This document shows positions 62,481-64,000 of a stretch of 64,000 bases of DNA, one piece after another. Origin of the DNA: Halomonas sp. SpR1 (GTDB lineage Bacteria > Pseudomonadota > Gammaproteobacteria > Pseudomonadales > Halomonadaceae); assembly GCF_031010175.1 (NCBI RefSeq), contig NZ_JAUAMB010000020.1, forward strand, positions 1-64,000, written 5' to 3'. Made by a program: the position numbers and the translations under genes. Below the pieces are notes generated by a model that searched no databases, was not told where the DNA came from, and worked only from the letters and a program-made list of their open reading frames with translations. Positions within the stretch are counted from its first letter, which is position 1. Every line of letters begins with the position of its first letter.

Positions 62481-63988
62481 GTCGGGAGTGGTGGGCAAAT
62501 AAGTGGTGGGCGAATACCCGGCGCCGCTTATCCCGCTGGCTACCGGCTTCGCTGCGCGGACGCTTTGTGATCATTATGATCGCTGGGGTATTGGTCGCCC
62601 AAGGTGCCAGCTACGCGATCTGGACATCCCAGGTGCGCTCCAGCCATTTGGCCCAGCTGGATGAGCTGTCCACCAATATGGCGTTTAGCATCGCCTCCAC
62701 CATGAAGTTTTTCCGCTCTCTGCCCGTGGATTACCGTCATATCGTGCTGGATCAACTGCGCAATATGGGCGGCACGCGGTTTTTTGTTAGCGTCAACGAA
62801 CGCAGACTCGCCATCGACGATATCGGCTCGGGGCCAGAAAAGCAGGTGGTGGTCAATAATGTGCGCTCGGTGCTTACCCAGCAGCTCAATATCGATGATG
62901 TGATTGTCGAGTTCTCCCGCCCCGAAAACCTGCGCGTACTCAATAACGAAGTGCTGCTTTACGACTTGCCGCCGCGCTGGGGGCAGCACAGCCTGCTGAT
63001 GGAACCGCTCTCGCCGCCGATATTAGTGGTTCAGTTAGAGCTTGCCCCGGATACCTGGCTTTACGTTGCTACGCTGCTGGGCGTCCCGGATATCTTCAGC
63101 GGCTATCGTTGGCTCTCTGAAGAGCGCTTGCTGGTCGGCCTGCTGGTGCTGCTAAGTGTGCTGGCGCTCTCGTTTTTGGGTATCTCCAGCGTCACCCGGC
63201 CATTGGCGCGGCTTTCACGAGCAGCGCATCAGTTGGGCGATGACTTGGATATGCCGCCGCTAAAAGAGAGCGGCCCCAAAGAGGTCGCCGCCACTGCAGC
63301 GGCGTTTAATCGAATGCAGCGGCGCATTCGCGAGCAGATAGAGGAGCGTGAGCGGCTGTTTTCGGCGATTTCCCATGACTTGAAAACGCCGTTAACCCGT
63401 ATGCGCCTGCGCGCCGAGATGCTCGATGATGACTACCAGCGGGAGCGCTTTTGCGCTTCGCTGGATGAGTTGGATAGCTTGGTAAAGGGGGCCTTGGCTT
63501 CAGTAAAAGGCTTGGATCTGCACGAAGAGCCAGCCCCCGTCTCGCTGGCGTCACTGCTTGGAGAACTGGGGGAAGAACTTAGCCTGCAGGGTGGCCAAGT
63601 GACTATTGAGAAAAACAGCCCTCCAGTAGCACCACTGATCGCCAAGCCGATGGCACTCAAGCGCTGCCTAGCTAATTTGCTTGAGAACGCGGTGTTCTAT
63701 GGCAAGCAGGCCGATGTAGCGCTAATTGACTGGGGTAGCGCGGTCACACTGCATATTCGTGATCATGGCCCCGGCATTCCCGAAGAGCAGCTAGGGCGGG
63801 TGTTTTCGCCCTTTGTTCGTCTGGAGCCCTCACGCAGCCGTCATACCGGCGGTAGCGGCCTGGGATTGGGCATTGCCCGGCATATTGCGCGTGCTCACGG
63901 CGGTGACATTACGCTCGCCAACCATGCCGATGGGGGGCTAGTGGTAACGCTGATACTGCCTCGCCAGGAAACTATTACAGGTTTGTAA
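62477..63988 (+). CDS. Sensor histidine kinase
   Basis: 503 residues, GTG start overlapping the regulator's stop by 4 bases. TM1 is at about 28-48, a periplasmic sensor of roughly 165 residues follows, then TM2 at about 218-238 and HAMP. The HisKA H-box is FSAISHDLKTPLTRMRLRAEM, and the ATPase has N-box NLLENAVFYGKQ, G1 DHGPGIPEEQ and G2 GGSGLGLGIARHIARAHGG. It is of the EnvZ/RstB class. The N-terminus contains a small duplication (WWANKWWAN). The signal is unknown; it presumably phosphorylates the preceding regulator. Confidence 0.94.
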   Translation: MSREWWANKWWANTRRRLSRWLPASLRGRFVIIMIAGVLVAQGASYAIWTSQVRSSHLAQLDELSTNMAFSIASTMKFFRSLPVDYRHIVLDQLRNMGGTRFFVSVNERRLAIDDIGSGPEKQVVVNNVRSVLTQQLNIDDVIVEFSRPENLRVLNNEVLLYDLPPRWGQHSLLMEPLSPPILVVQLELAPDTWLYVATLLGVPDIFSGYRWLSEERLLVGLLVLLSVLALSFLGISSVTRPLARLSRAAHQLGDDLDMPPLKESGPKEVAATAAAFNRMQRRIREQIEERERLFSAISHDLKTPLTRMRLRAEMLDDDYQRERFCASLDELDSLVKGALASVKGLDLHEEPAPVSLASLLGELGEELSLQGGQVTIEKNSPPVAPLIAKPMALKRCLANLLENAVFYGKQADVALIDWGSAVTLHIRDHGPGIPEEQLGRVFSPFVRLEPSRSRHTGGSGLGLGIARHIARAHGGDITLANHADGGLVVTLILPRQETITGL

Positions 63989-64000
63989 TAAAACCCCAAC

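Overview
The window reads as a chromosomal segment of a moderately halophilic gammaproteobacterium, most likely Halomonas/Vreelandella (Halomonadaceae). This is inferred from the protein families, the moderately high GC, the acidic proteins and the gene order of the citrate-cycle cluster. No rRNA, CRISPR array or prophage is visible. All identifications are from reading the sequence; no database search was run.

Layout. 1-2.2 kb: a PAS/AAA+/Fis sigma54-dependent activator, with three ACGA-N4-TCGT boxes upstream. 2.2-8.5 kb: a TolC-MexA-MexB type RND efflux operon whose promoter carries an AcrR-like operator. The likely AcrR/TtgR repressor is at 10.4-11.0 kb and has a similar operator in front of its own gene. 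8.6-18.2 kb: housekeeping and accessory genes (OB-fold membrane protein, alpha/beta hydrolase, M14-type deacylase, catalase, dusA, a RelE/HigA-type toxin-antitoxin pair, a TauE permease, a lipoprotein, an XRE regulator). 18.4-20.4 kb: gltX with tRNA-Ala(GGC) and tRNA-Glu(UUC). 20.9-34.7 kb: a complete citrate-cycle block, gltA divergent from sdhCDAB-sucAB-lpd-sucCD; SucB has two lipoyl domains. 34.7-36.8 kb: a GT4 glycosyltransferase overlapping a flippase-like membrane protein. 36.9-40.5 kb: a ribbon-helix-helix regulator, a PHB-depolymerase-type esterase, and a chemoreceptor with a near-consensus sigma28 promoter. 41-44.8 kb: a four-gene nucleotide-sugar cassette headed by glucose-1-phosphate cytidylyltransferase chemistry. 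44.9-46.8 kb: RNase II. 47-54.3 kb: a GlcNAc operon (nagR-like, nagA, SIS-type deaminase, fused EIIA-HPr-EI, EIICB). 54.4-55.6 kb: a HAD phosphatase and an Rpn remnant.

The most unusual region is 55.5-61.6 kb on the minus strand. It has lower GC and holds four proteins of an unrecognised family. Three share an NPF...DDSG-x-FT-xx-E core and the fourth has a degenerate version. They are interleaved with two small exported-looking proteins and interrupted by a decayed IS5-family element. Three transcription units there begin with promoters matching the flagellar sigma28 (FliA) pattern TAAAGTTT-N11-GCCGATAA, each about 75-95 bases before the start codon; the chemoreceptor at 38.8 kb has the same pattern. 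I infer an undescribed FliA-controlled, probably exported or flagellum-linked protein family. Two members lie in a tandem duplication that includes the promoter.

The window closes with an OmpR-family response regulator and its overlapping sensor kinase (61.7-64.0 kb).
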